Shown: positions 15,614-23,694 of the stretch, one piece after another
Numbering within the stretch: the first letter of the stretch is position 1
Layout of the letters: the number at the start of each line of letters is the position of its first letter
Origin: Flavobacteriaceae bacterium
GTDB lineage: Bacteria > Bacteroidota > Bacteroidia > Flavobacteriales > Flavobacteriaceae
Direction of reading: 5' to 3'
Length of the DNA stretch: 32,179 nt
Assembly (NCBI GenBank): GCA_947472705.1
Contig: CANJDA010000004.1
Location: forward strand, 1 to 32,179
Made by a program: the position numbers and the translations under genes
The notes under the pieces: generated by a model
Seen by the model: the letters and a program-made list of their open reading frames with translations, nothing else
What the model was told of the DNA's origin: nothing
Database searches by the model: none

Positions 15614-18511
15614 TTATCCTTTCTTTTCTTTCCCAATCTGTGGGGTTGGTGGCAATCCCATTCCTTTTGTTTCTCCTTTTGATGGTGCTCCTGGAGGCAT
15701 ATTCCCTTCAGGGCCTTTTGGGTTTCCTCCTGTGGCATTTTCTCCTTCTGGCTGGTCGGAAGCAGTGGTTTTAGCTGCTTCTTTTGGCTGTTTTGGTTCG
15801 GGAGCTTTTTCATATGTCCCATCCCAATTAGGCTGTTCAGGGTTTTCAACTAAATTTCCAGCCAAGAATTCGTCTAAATTCTTTTTGATTTGAACAATTG
15901 TATAGTTTTCGACAGACATAATGATAGGTTCGTCTTGAACTTTATATTCTTTAAACTCTTTTAATACTGATGTGATTCCTATGGCTAAATCTTTAGAAGT
16001 TGCCCCATGAATAACAACAAAATTATCGGTCATCGTATAAATATCATAAGAAATAGTTAATTTTTGTAAATCTCTATCTTTAATAAATTTTTTGATTTTT
16101 TCTACCAATATTTTGGTGTTCTTATCTTCAAAATCTTTAGTTTGATAAAGTATTTTCCAGTTTTTAGAATCGTTTTTAGATAATTGCAACGCTTGTAATT
16201 TTGGTAAATCAACCGCTAAAAGAGATGCTGCTTTTTTACCTTCTTCACTATTCGGATAAGTAAGTGCAACATAATTTAACGCTTTACTAAATTCATCAAC
16301 TCCTTCTAACTTGCCAACAATTTTAGCTTTTAATAATTCAAATTTTGGTAAAATCTCTTCTCCGTTGTATCTTTCAATAGCGTTTTCTGTTGCCGTTAAA
16401 ACTGCTTTAAATTCAACGTTCTGATATTGTTTGTATATTTTTTCATAAGTCCCATTTGGTGAATCAATGTCTTCTCCTGCTTCGCTCGAGGGGTTACTTA
16501 AAATTTGGGCGTATCTAGAATTCGGATATTTAGCTATGATTTCTGCTTTCATGGCCTCTGCTTTATCTTTATTATCTAAAATTTGGTAGAGCTTGTACAA
16601 ATTATACATGGTTGGTAAAACCAATCTTTCTTCAGGATTATTTTTTAATAACTTTTCAAATTTGGCAACTGCCAGTTGATTTTCTTTAAATTTTTCTTTG
16701 TAGATAACCCCTAATTGGAAGTAAGCAAAGTTTCTTTCTTTTGACAAACTATCAATTACTTTTTCAGAGGTTGGTAATTGACTGATATAATATTCAGTGG
16801 CATACTTATCGACTTTTGACGCTATATTTTTATCTTCCTTTGTAGCATCTTTATCATCCCCTTCTTTCGTGTTATTTTTTTCTTCATCATCATTAGATGT
16901 GGTATTGTTTTTATTGGCTGATGTACGCCAATTGTCCTCTAAGTTTCTTTTGCCCCAATTTTTTAAAAATTCTTTTTTTCCATAAGCAACAGTAGTTGGA
17001 TTATAGAAATAAAAACTATTGCTGCCTGCTGAAGCTATATCTTTCATTGATGAAGCATCATCATTTTTAATATTATCGTTTTTAAAATCAACTCCGCCAC
17101 CTTTGCCTTCGTTTAATTCTTTATTTTCCTTTATTTTAGCTGTTTTCTCTGCTAATTTTTTTGCCGCTTCTTCTTTCTTTTTTAGATCTACTATGAACTT
17201 ATCAAAGTAAGCAGTTTTAGCTTCATTTGACATGTTATACAAAGAAATGATACTATCATTACGTTGCGCAATACCTTCGTATTTAATTACATCATCAAGG
17301 TTTTCTCTTTTCTTTTTTATTGAATAAAACTCCCGTGATCTTGGCTTTAATTGTACCAATGTACTGTCATAATACTTCCCAGCAGTTACATATTTTGCTG
17401 TATTAAAATAAATATCAGCTAAGTTTCTGTAGTTAGAAGCAATTAAGTAAGTGTCTCCTGATTTCTTTTTTAGTGAAGCGTTATAATATTTTTTAGCTTG
17501 AGGATAGTTTTTTCCATGATCATAAAACAAGGCCATTTGATGATTCAATACATCTAGATAAGGACGGTTTTCTCTATCAACTAATAAATCATTGTATTTT
17601 TTTAAGAAAGCAATTGTATCGCCTTTTTCATAATCGAATTGACTGGCTTGCCTGATATGAGCATGAATTACATATTGACGAGCTGCTTTTCTATGCATGT
17701 CTATAACTGATTGATAAGCTGCATAAGCACTATCCTTTTGTCCTTGTTGTTCAAAGAGTTGTGCCAATATAAATCGGTAACGTGCTTTTTCTTCTTGTGA
17801 TTTGGTAAATTGAGTAGCTATTTTAATTTTGGCTATAGCACTGTCTTTTTCTTCTAAATTTATAAATGCTTGTGCTAAAGCAGCATTAGCATCGGCAAAA
17901 ATTTGATCTTTGAATTTAATTTCGCTTAGTAATTTTCGAAGATTATTAACCGCTAAAGCATCATTCTCTAAGCGCATATTGGTTTTTTCTCTCCAAATTT
18001 TCACTTCATAAATTTTATCACTATTCGGATATTTATAAAGCACATAATTAAAGGCTTCTAAAGCTGGCACAAACCGTTGATCATAATACCTTGCCTTCCC
18101 AAGCATTAAGTGAGCTTCATCCATTTGTGGGTTTTTTTCAGAACCCTGTATGTTCATCGAATGTTTTTGAATGGCTTTGGTGGCTTTGGTTTCTGCTCTT
18201 TCAAAATTGGTGTTTTTGCTTTCTGTAGTTAAACTTTTCTCTTGAGTAATTTGCATTCTTTCTACCGGAAGTATTTCCCAAAAATTATCTTGATTTTGTC
18301 TAATCACGTCTTCTACACCTTTATCCAAGGCAATTCCACCATTATAAAGAATGTTGTATTTGGTACTTAATGCGTGTGAATTTCTGGAAAGAAAAGAGTT
18401 CCTTTTGGTAGAACAGGCTATCAAAAAAACTAATAATCCCGAGAAGACAAAATATTTAATGGTACTGGTTTTCAAAGCAAAACGTTTTTTGTTATAACGT
18501 GAAAATGTCAT
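15614..18511 (-). CDS. sprE: SprE/PorW-type TPR lipoprotein of gliding and type IX secretion
   Basis: The track starts at 18574, but the Met at 18511 is better: it gives KTSTIKYFVFSGLLVFLIACS, a lipoprotein signal peptide with lipobox LIAC, and removes an overlap with the ABC ATPase gene. That leaves 965 residues. TPR units fill much of the N-terminal two thirds (DEAHLMLGKARYYDQRFVPA, ASNYRNLADIYFNTAKYVTA). Known SprE is an outer-membrane lipoprotein needed for T9SS and gliding. Two charged low-complexity inserts (KEEAAKKLAEK, NNTTSNDDEEKNN) and a Pro/Gly/Lys-rich tail are notable. Family assignment rests on lipobox, TPRs, size and taxon. Confidence 0.82.
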   Translation of the reverse strand: MTFSRYNKKRFALKTSTIKYFVFSGLLVFLIACSTKRNSFLSRNSHALSTKYNILYNGGIALDKGVEDVIRQNQDNFWEILPVERMQITQEKSLTTESKNTNFERAETKATKAIQKHSMNIQGSEKNPQMDEAHLMLGKARYYDQRFVPALEAFNYVLYKYPNSDKIYEVKIWREKTNMRLENDALAVNNLRKLLSEIKFKDQIFADANAALAQAFINLEEKDSAIAKIKIATQFTKSQEEKARYRFILAQLFEQQGQKDSAYAAYQSVIDMHRKAARQYVIHAHIRQASQFDYEKGDTIAFLKKYNDLLVDRENRPYLDVLNHQMALFYDHGKNYPQAKKYYNASLKKKSGDTYLIASNYRNLADIYFNTAKYVTAGKYYDSTLVQLKPRSREFYSIKKKRENLDDVIKYEGIAQRNDSIISLYNMSNEAKTAYFDKFIVDLKKKEEAAKKLAEKTAKIKENKELNEGKGGGVDFKNDNIKNDDASSMKDIASAGSNSFYFYNPTTVAYGKKEFLKNWGKRNLEDNWRTSANKNNTTSNDDEEKNNTKEGDDKDATKEDKNIASKVDKYATEYYISQLPTSEKVIDSLSKERNFAYFQLGVIYKEKFKENQLAVAKFEKLLKNNPEERLVLPTMYNLYKLYQILDNKDKAEAMKAEIIAKYPNSRYAQILSNPSSEAGEDIDSPNGTYEKIYKQYQNVEFKAVLTATENAIERYNGEEILPKFELLKAKIVGKLEGVDEFSKALNYVALTYPNSEEGKKAASLLAVDLPKLQALQLSKNDSKNWKILYQTKDFEDKNTKILVEKIKKFIKDRDLQKLTISYDIYTMTDNFVVIHGATSKDLAIGITSVLKEFKEYKVQDEPIIMSVENYTIVQIKKNLDEFLAGNLVENPEQPNWDGTYEKAPEPKQPKEAAKTTASDQPEGENATGGNPKGPEGNMPPGAPSKGETKGMGLPPTPQIGKEKKG

Positions 18512-18563
18512 AAATAGTATAACTAACGGGTAAAAATACGTTTCTTTTTGATATGGCAAAAAA

Positions 18564-19262
18564 TTAGACTGCAAAAAATGCCTCTAGCTCTTTCAAAGTT
18601 TCTGGAGAGGTTTGAATATCTTTAACCACTTCTCCTAAATGTAGGGCAACAATTCGGTCACATACCTCAACAGTATGGACTAAATCATGACTTGAAACCA
18701 AAATGGTTACCTTCGGATCTTCGGCTAATTCTTTTATTATTTTTTTCAAACGATTAACTGTCGTTGGGTCTAAATTAGCAAACGGTTCATCTAAAATAAT
18801 CACTTCGGGATTGCCTATTAAAGTAGCAATTATGCCCACTTTTTTCATATTCCCTTTGGATAAATCCCTTAAATATTTTTTACTGTTTAGAATTTCGCCA
18901 TTGAAAAATTCGTGATGTTTTGAAAGCATTGCATCAACATCGGCTTTATTTTGACCACGTAAATCACCTATAAAATAAAAATATTCTTCGGCGGTTAAGT
19001 AACCAATCAAGAAACTTTCATCAATAAACGCTGCCGTAAATGGTTTCCAAGCTTCACTTGTATTTACCTGAACCTCATTGTTTTTTATATAACCTGTACT
19101 GGGTTGAATTAAATCTAAAAGTAAGCTAAAAAAAGTAGTCTTTCCAGCTCCATTATTGCCTACCAATCCAAAACTTTGTCCTTTTGGGATTTCAAGATTT
19201 GGCATGTTTAATACTACGGTTCCTGCGTTGTATCTTTTGGTTAAATTGGTAACTTGTATCAT
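18564..19262 (-). CDS. ABC transporter ATP-binding protein
   Basis: 232 residues, a complete ATPase subunit. Walker A is GLVGNNGAGKTTFF; the signature motif is the variant LRDLSKGNMKKVG; Walker B is EVIILDEPFANLDP, and the switch His sits in LVSSHDLVHTVE. This is the drug/lipid-exporter type that pairs with ABC-2 permeases. It lies 19 bases after the DUF5687 gene, its presumed partner, at the end of the PadR-HAAS operon. The substrate is unknown. Confidence 0.93.
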   Translation of the reverse strand: MIQVTNLTKRYNAGTVVLNMPNLEIPKGQSFGLVGNNGAGKTTFFSLLLDLIQPSTGYIKNNEVQVNTSEAWKPFTAAFIDESFLIGYLTAEEYFYFIGDLRGQNKADVDAMLSKHHEFFNGEILNSKKYLRDLSKGNMKKVGIIATLIGNPEVIILDEPFANLDPTTVNRLKKIIKELAEDPKVTILVSSHDLVHTVEVCDRIVALHLGEVVKDIQTSPETLKELEAFFAV

Positions 19263-19281
19263 GATTTAGTGTGTTATATTT

Positions 19282-20748
19282 TTAATTTTTTTGTTTGTAA
19301 GCTGCTATGGTAGCATATTTTTCGGTTTTATATACTTTCTCAATTATGGTGAACATTTTGTTTCTAAAAGCAAAGCCCAAAACACCCGCCAAACCGACTA
19401 ACAAACAACCGAATTCTGCGTTATAAATAAAATAACCCAACGCATAAAGTAACATCGGAACAAGAATTTTTGGTACCGCTATCAATACGTTTTTAAAACT
19501 AAAGGCTTGTTTTTGACCAAATGCTTTTCCGGCTGTTAAATCAATAGCCGTATTATTATATGCCCCGCCTAATAATACTAAATGCGAGTTTACACCAATA
19601 TTATAAATTGCTCCAACTACAATAAGTAAATAAATTTTCCATCCGAAATACAAATAGAATGAGGCTATTACTGTAGATATGACTGTAGCTATAACCATCA
19701 GCCACCATTTGGAACTCAAATATTCACGATAACTGATGTTTTGACTCATCATTAACTGATAATAAGCACTGTCCCAACTTGGTACAAACTGGCCAAAATT
19801 CAATAAAAATCCACCGGAAACGAAAATGCCCCCAAAGACCTGCATTGCTGGATTGTTATAGGCTTCTATACTATTGGTAAAAAACAATAATCCATAAAAG
19901 ATAAAAACACCACTAGCAATTAAGGTTCCTCTTGGTCTCTTATTTCGCTTTATCATTTTGATGTCATTTTTAAGAAAGGTTCCCAGAGTCCCAAATTGAT
20001 TCAACCAAGTAAAGTTTTCTGTTTTGGCTTCGTCACTCTTTTTAGCCAAACCAGTATCCAAATTCAGGTTGTTTTTAAAATAAACGAAAGTGAAATAATA
20101 TAAAACAGCAGCCAGCATTAACGCTAATAGAAACAAATACAAGGTGCTGTACATTCCGTAAAAGAAGGGTTGCGTATAAAGCGTTACATCAAAAAGTTTG
20201 TAATATTGAGCCGCCCCTAATCCAGCTACTACTATCAATAAAGGGTAAAAAACACTATTTTTATTATTGATTAAAACGGTGATGAAATTATTAACATAAA
20301 TCAAAGCCCATACACCCAATAGCCATAAAACAGCATTAAATCCATACCCTTGAAGTAATAATACAATGGTAAAAGGGATAAAGAAAAAAGCGTGAAGAAT
20401 ATTGAAAAAAGAAATAATTGTTTTACCCAAAGTATAGTGAACAATAGTATTTTTTTTGATAGGTAAGGTCAATAAAGGCTTAATATTGGTTACGGGCATT
20501 TGTTGGAAAAAATAGCGAATTACCAAATCGGCAACCAAATAGTAAATCAAAAATTTATTGACTGTTGCTAAGGGTTCCATATGGGCTTCTTCTTTTAATA
20601 GGAAGAAAACTCCAATGCCACCAGCAATAAAAATAACCATGAAATAAATGGCCATAAAACCCATTATTATTTTCAAGGCCAAATTTGTAGCAAAAGAAGC
20701 CGAACGAAAAAAGGATTTCCATTCAAGTTTGATGAAATGTTGGAACAT
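19282..20748 (-). CDS. DUF5687 family ABC-2-type membrane protein
   Basis: 488 residues with about 10 to 12 membrane helices. The N-terminus FIKLEWKSFFRSASFATNL matches the Bacteroidota family DUF5687, which behaves like an ABC-2 permease fused in one long chain. A cytoplasmic charged loop (KKSDEAKTENFTWLN, MIKRNKRPRG) splits two helix bundles. It stands between the second HAAS gene (53-base gap) and the ATPase gene (19-base gap). I infer a heterodimeric exporter with the ATPase; the cargo is unknown. Confidence 0.82.
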   Translation of the reverse strand: MFQHFIKLEWKSFFRSASFATNLALKIIMGFMAIYFMVIFIAGGIGVFFLLKEEAHMEPLATVNKFLIYYLVADLVIRYFFQQMPVTNIKPLLTLPIKKNTIVHYTLGKTIISFFNILHAFFFIPFTIVLLLQGYGFNAVLWLLGVWALIYVNNFITVLINNKNSVFYPLLIVVAGLGAAQYYKLFDVTLYTQPFFYGMYSTLYLFLLALMLAAVLYYFTFVYFKNNLNLDTGLAKKSDEAKTENFTWLNQFGTLGTFLKNDIKMIKRNKRPRGTLIASGVFIFYGLLFFTNSIEAYNNPAMQVFGGIFVSGGFLLNFGQFVPSWDSAYYQLMMSQNISYREYLSSKWWLMVIATVISTVIASFYLYFGWKIYLLIVVGAIYNIGVNSHLVLLGGAYNNTAIDLTAGKAFGQKQAFSFKNVLIAVPKILVPMLLYALGYFIYNAEFGCLLVGLAGVLGFAFRNKMFTIIEKVYKTEKYATIAAYKQKN

Positions 20749-20801
20749 ACTGTTTGGTTTAGGTTTTGGAATTAGTTTTTAAAGATAGGAAAATGTTACA
20801 A

Positions 20802-21494
20802 TTATTTTACCATTTCATATTCGGGGTAAGTTGCTTTGAGATACTCTTCAGCTCGTGAAGGGATTAGCCCCAAAACAATATACATGGTTAAAGATAACAA
20901 TATCAAAAGAAAACTGAATAAGGCCAACGTCCAATTGTGATAGTGTTTCCCAGTAAAATGAAATACCAATTGTATCGGTATATTTGTTAAACCGGCAAAA
21001 GAACTATAGCCAAAAATGATTTCTTTCAACAGCCATTTTTTGCCACTTTGCAGATTTTTCTTTTTATTTTTTCTGGAAATCATTCCCAATCCTAGCAAGA
21101 AAAGTACTAGTAGCCAAATGAATATAGCTTGAATAGCAATCATATCTTCCTGAAATAATTTCAGTAAATAATAAACGATTCCTATGGCCGAAACTGTTCC
21201 TATGATTTTTGGTATACTAAAAAAGGTTTTCAATTCGTTAAAAACCAACTTGTTATACTTTCTTTTCAAAGTCCATGTGCGTTTATTCACGACGTCCATA
21301 AACCCAAAAACGCCAAACTTCCTAAACTCCATTTGTAATGCTTCTTCAAAAGACAATTTTGGGTTTTCTTCCCATTGTTCTTCTATGGCATTGGCCAAAT
21401 GGTCAACCAGTTCGGTTTGCAAATCGTAATATTCTACATAATGTTGGCGGGTAAAAGCATACAGCCTTTCTATTTGTTCAGCGGAGAGTTTCAT
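20802..21494 (-). CDS. HAAS-like domain membrane protein 2
   Basis: 230 residues. The N-terminal 75 residues (SAEQIERLYAFTRQHYVEYY, LQTELVDHLANAIEEQWEEN, SFEEALQMEFRKFG) form a helical domain like HAAS/DUF1700-type modules that are often encoded beside PadR regulators. Four hydrophobic segments follow (TVSAIGIVYYLLKLF, AIFIWLLVLFLLGLGM, LALFSFLLILLSLTMYIVLG and a weaker one). It overlaps the first HAAS gene as TAATG and is its paralogue in the N-terminal part. A membrane regulator of the adjoining ABC system is plausible, not shown. Confidence 0.75.
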   Translation of the reverse strand: MKLSAEQIERLYAFTRQHYVEYYDLQTELVDHLANAIEEQWEENPKLSFEEALQMEFRKFGVFGFMDVVNKRTWTLKRKYNKLVFNELKTFFSIPKIIGTVSAIGIVYYLLKLFQEDMIAIQAIFIWLLVLFLLGLGMISRKNKKKNLQSGKKWLLKEIIFGYSSFAGLTNIPIQLVFHFTGKHYHNWTLALFSFLLILLSLTMYIVLGLIPSRAEEYLKATYPEYEMVK

Positions 21495-22120
21495 TATACT
21501 TCAAATCGGGTTTTATAACTTTTAACGAGTGCTATATATGTATAAAAAGTAATAACGGCAAAACCGAGTATTATCGAATAGTAAAAGAAAAGCCAGTTAA
21601 TATCATGGATTTTATCTTGGATTCTAAATACCATATTAGGAAAGTAATTCAGTATACAATACAATCCTAAAATTTTATCCGCCACAGAAAACTTTTCGCC
21701 TTTTGTAAAATGTTTATACAAAAAAATTCCACATGAAGGAACAATAAAAACAAAACTCATAATCTGAAAAAGGGAATCATAATCAAAATTTGAAAACCAA
21801 TGAGTTAAACCGTAAAAGAAAATGTAAATCAAAATGAACATCCCAATAAAAATAGGTTTAATAATGCTTTTTAACAAAATTACCATTGCTCTTCTTCCCG
21901 CTAATTCCATATACTTTCTATTAGATTGCAAAAATTCATTCTTATGTTCTAACATATAGTTTTTAAAAGCATATCTAAAAATATCATTATCTGTTTCCAT
22001 TTTATGCTCTACAGCCGAAGCAATATGATCCATCATTTCATAGCGGATATCAAGATACATTACACCACTATTTTTTAAATAAGTATCGATAAATAAAATT
22101 TCTTCTTTAGTTAATTTCAT
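21494..22120 (-). CDS. HAAS-like domain membrane protein 1
   Basis: 208 residues. The N-terminal region (TKEEILFIDTYLKNSGVMYL, IRYEMMDHIASAVEHKMETD) aligns by eye with the downstream paralogue at the ExxDHxAxAxE block. The C-terminal part has about four membrane helices (IFIGMFILIYIFFYGLTHWF, FYYSIILGFAVITFYTYIAL). Its ATG overlaps the PadR stop as ATGA, so translation is coupled. The membrane halves of the two HAAS-like proteins differ more than their N-termini. Confidence 0.75.
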   Translation of the reverse strand: MKLTKEEILFIDTYLKNSGVMYLDIRYEMMDHIASAVEHKMETDNDIFRYAFKNYMLEHKNEFLQSNRKYMELAGRRAMVILLKSIIKPIFIGMFILIYIFFYGLTHWFSNFDYDSLFQIMSFVFIVPSCGIFLYKHFTKGEKFSVADKILGLYCILNYFPNMVFRIQDKIHDINWLFFYYSIILGFAVITFYTYIALVKSYKTRFEV

Positions 22121-22455
22121 AAAGAATCTAATTTAGGTTGCACTAATGTTTGCATGTTTCTGATAAAATCTTCTAATTCTGCCAGCCTATTTACTGTTTC
22201 TGTGGTGCCTTTCTCCGTAAGTTTATAATATTTTCTCAGTCGATTGTCTACATTTTCTACTTCCACTTCCAAAACACCATCGGCTTCCAGTTTATGTAAC
22301 GCTGGATACAAAGCTCCTTCGGTAATTTTTAATTCTCCTTTGGTAATTCCTTTTACTTTCTGTGTAATTTCATAGCCATACATTCTGCCGTTTTCTTCCA
22401 ATAGTTTCATCACTATAGTGGTTAAACTTCCTTTGTATAATTGTGAATTTTTCAT
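22117..22455 (-). CDS. PadR family transcriptional regulator
   Basis: 112 residues, the short PadR form. The winged-helix shows YGYEITQKVKGITKGELKIT, EGALYPALHKLEADGVLEVE and RLRKYYKLTEKG. PadR repressors usually bind an inverted ATGT/ACAT-type operator at their own promoter and respond to a ligand. Just upstream lies such a sequence overlapping a -7 element, so autoregulation of the five-gene operon is likely. The ligand cannot be told from sequence. Confidence 0.95.
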   Translation of the reverse strand: MKNSQLYKGSLTTIVMKLLEENGRMYGYEITQKVKGITKGELKITEGALYPALHKLEADGVLEVEVENVDNRLRKYYKLTEKGTTETVNRLAELEDFIRNMQTLVQPKLDSL

Positions 22456-22477
22456 TGCCTTTTCATTTTTATGAAGT

Positions 22478-22485
22478 CAAATATA
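22478..22485 (-). promoter_or_regulatory. -7 promoter element of the padR operon
   Basis: Minus-strand TATATTTG matches TAnnTTTG exactly, 22 bases before the padR ATG. The left arm of the operator-like inverted repeat (22482-22492) overlaps it, which fits repression by blocked polymerase binding. Confidence 0.55.
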
Positions 22486-22521
22486 CATAAGTTTTTTATA
22501 TACATAAATAACTTATGTATA
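22482..22521. promoter_or_regulatory. Candidate PadR operator (triple TATACATAA)
   Basis: TATACATAAGT at 22482-22492 and ACTTATGTATA at 22511-22521 form an exact 11-base inverted repeat. A third direct copy, TATACATAA, is at 22499-22507. The block lies between divergent padR and the reductase gene and overlaps the padR -7 element. It contains the ACAT/ATGT halves expected of PadR sites. Binding by this PadR is inferred. Confidence 0.68.
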
Positions 22522-22554
22522 AAATATAAATTTTACCAAACGTTTTTGGTTTAG

Positions 22555-22562
22555 TAACTTTG
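22555..22562 (+). promoter_or_regulatory. -7 promoter element for the reductase gene
   Basis: TAACTTTG matches TAnnTTTG exactly, 14 bases before the ATG, and is followed by CCAAAAATA as at the thioesterase gene. No clear -33 TTG is present at the usual distance. Confidence 0.5.
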
Positions 22563-22576
22563 CCAAAAATAATTTC

Positions 22577-23632
22577 ATGTCAGCTTTTTATAAATTACAC
22601 ATCAAAGAAGTAAAACACGAAACAGCAAATGCTATTTCTGTTGTCTTTACCATTCCGGCCGAGTTAAAATCGGCATATCAATTCACCGCAGGTCAATACG
22701 TCAATCTAAAACTTACTCTTGATGGACAGGAAATTCGCAGAGCCTATTCCGTTTGTTCTTCGCCTACTAGTGGTGAATTGCGCATCGCTATCAAATCAGT
22801 AAAAAGTGGTCATTTTTCTAAATTTGCCAACGAGAATTTAAAAACGGGTGATATATTAGAAGTGAGTCAACCCGAAGGAAGATTTACTTTTGAACCTAAT
22901 TTTTCCAACCTAAAAAATTATGCTGCTTTTGCTGCGGGAAGTGGTATTACTCCTGTTCTATCCATTTTAAAATCGATTTTGGAAAGCGAACCTAAGAGCA
23001 CTTTTGTATTAGTTTATGGTAATAAAACACCACAAGAAACTATTTTTTATAACGAATTACACGAACTGCAACTGAAATATGTAGGTCGCTTTTTTGTACA
23101 CTATGTTTTCAGTCAAGCCAAAATAGAACATGAACTTTTTGGCCGTATCGACAAGTCAGCGGTCAACTTTGTTTTAAACAATAAACACAAAGAAAAAGAG
23201 TTTGATAAATTTTATTTATGCGGTCCAGAGGAAATGATTACTTTGGTTTCCAATGTATTTAAAGAACACAGTATTGCTGAAAAAAATATCAAATTTGAAT
23301 TGTTTTCTACTTCAACAGCAAACGAAAATAAAGCTGCCGAAAATCATACTGGCCATACCAAAATTACGGTTATGGTAGATGATGAAGAAACGACTTTTGA
23401 AATGTCGCAAAAGCAAACTGTTTTAGAAGCGGCTTTAAAACAAGGAATTGATGCACCTTATTCTTGTCAAGGAGGCATTTGTAGTTCTTGTTTAGCTAGA
23501 ATAACCAATGGCACTGCCGAAATGAAAAAGAATTCGATTTTAACCGATGGCGAAATTGCCGAAGGATTAATTTTGACGTGTCAAGCACATCCAACATCCA
23601 CAGAAATTTATGTGGATTATGATGATGTATAG
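22577..23632 (+). CDS. Ferredoxin-NAD(P)H reductase-like, PaaE-type flavin/2Fe-2S protein
   Basis: 351 residues with three domains. An FAD barrel (1 to about 105) has RRAYSVCSSP; an NAD(P)-binding domain (about 110-245) has FAAGSGITPVLSIL and FYLCGPEEMI; a C-terminal plant-type ferredoxin domain (about 260-351) has PYSCQGGICSSC plus the fourth Cys in LTCQAHP. It moves electrons from NAD(P)H through flavin and a 2Fe-2S cluster to an acceptor. This is the PaaE layout, but no phenylacetate genes are nearby, so the partner is open. It is divergent from padR and ends at a shared terminator. Confidence 0.9.
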   Translation: MSAFYKLHIKEVKHETANAISVVFTIPAELKSAYQFTAGQYVNLKLTLDGQEIRRAYSVCSSPTSGELRIAIKSVKSGHFSKFANENLKTGDILEVSQPEGRFTFEPNFSNLKNYAAFAAGSGITPVLSILKSILESEPKSTFVLVYGNKTPQETIFYNELHELQLKYVGRFFVHYVFSQAKIEHELFGRIDKSAVNFVLNNKHKEKEFDKFYLCGPEEMITLVSNVFKEHSIAEKNIKFELFSTSTANENKAAENHTGHTKITVMVDDEETTFEMSQKQTVLEAALKQGIDAPYSCQGGICSSCLARITNGTAEMKKNSILTDGEIAEGLILTCQAHPTSTEIYVDYDDV

Positions 23633-23662
23633 ATAAAAGAAAATAGACTAATAGTGCCTAGA

Positions 23663-23690
23663 AAAAACTTCCAAAACCGGAAGTTTTTCT
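23663..23690. terminator. Bidirectional terminator
   Basis: AAAAACTTCC (23663-23672), loop AAAACC, GGAAGTTTTT (23679-23688): a perfect 10-bp stem with A run on one side and T run on the other. It lies between the convergent reductase and GT9 genes and can serve both. Confidence 0.9.
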
Positions 23691-23694
23691 ATTT

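Noticed and set aside
15601-15849. 82-residue minus-strand ORF overlapping the sprE 3' end
   Set aside because: Out-of-frame shadow of the low-complexity sprE tail; composition (Lys/Gln-rich, repetitive) follows from that repeat and there is no family resemblance.
18512-18574. Longer sprE start given by the ORF track
   Set aside because: The extra 21 residues overlap the ABC ATPase gene and precede a complete lipoprotein signal peptide that begins at 18511.
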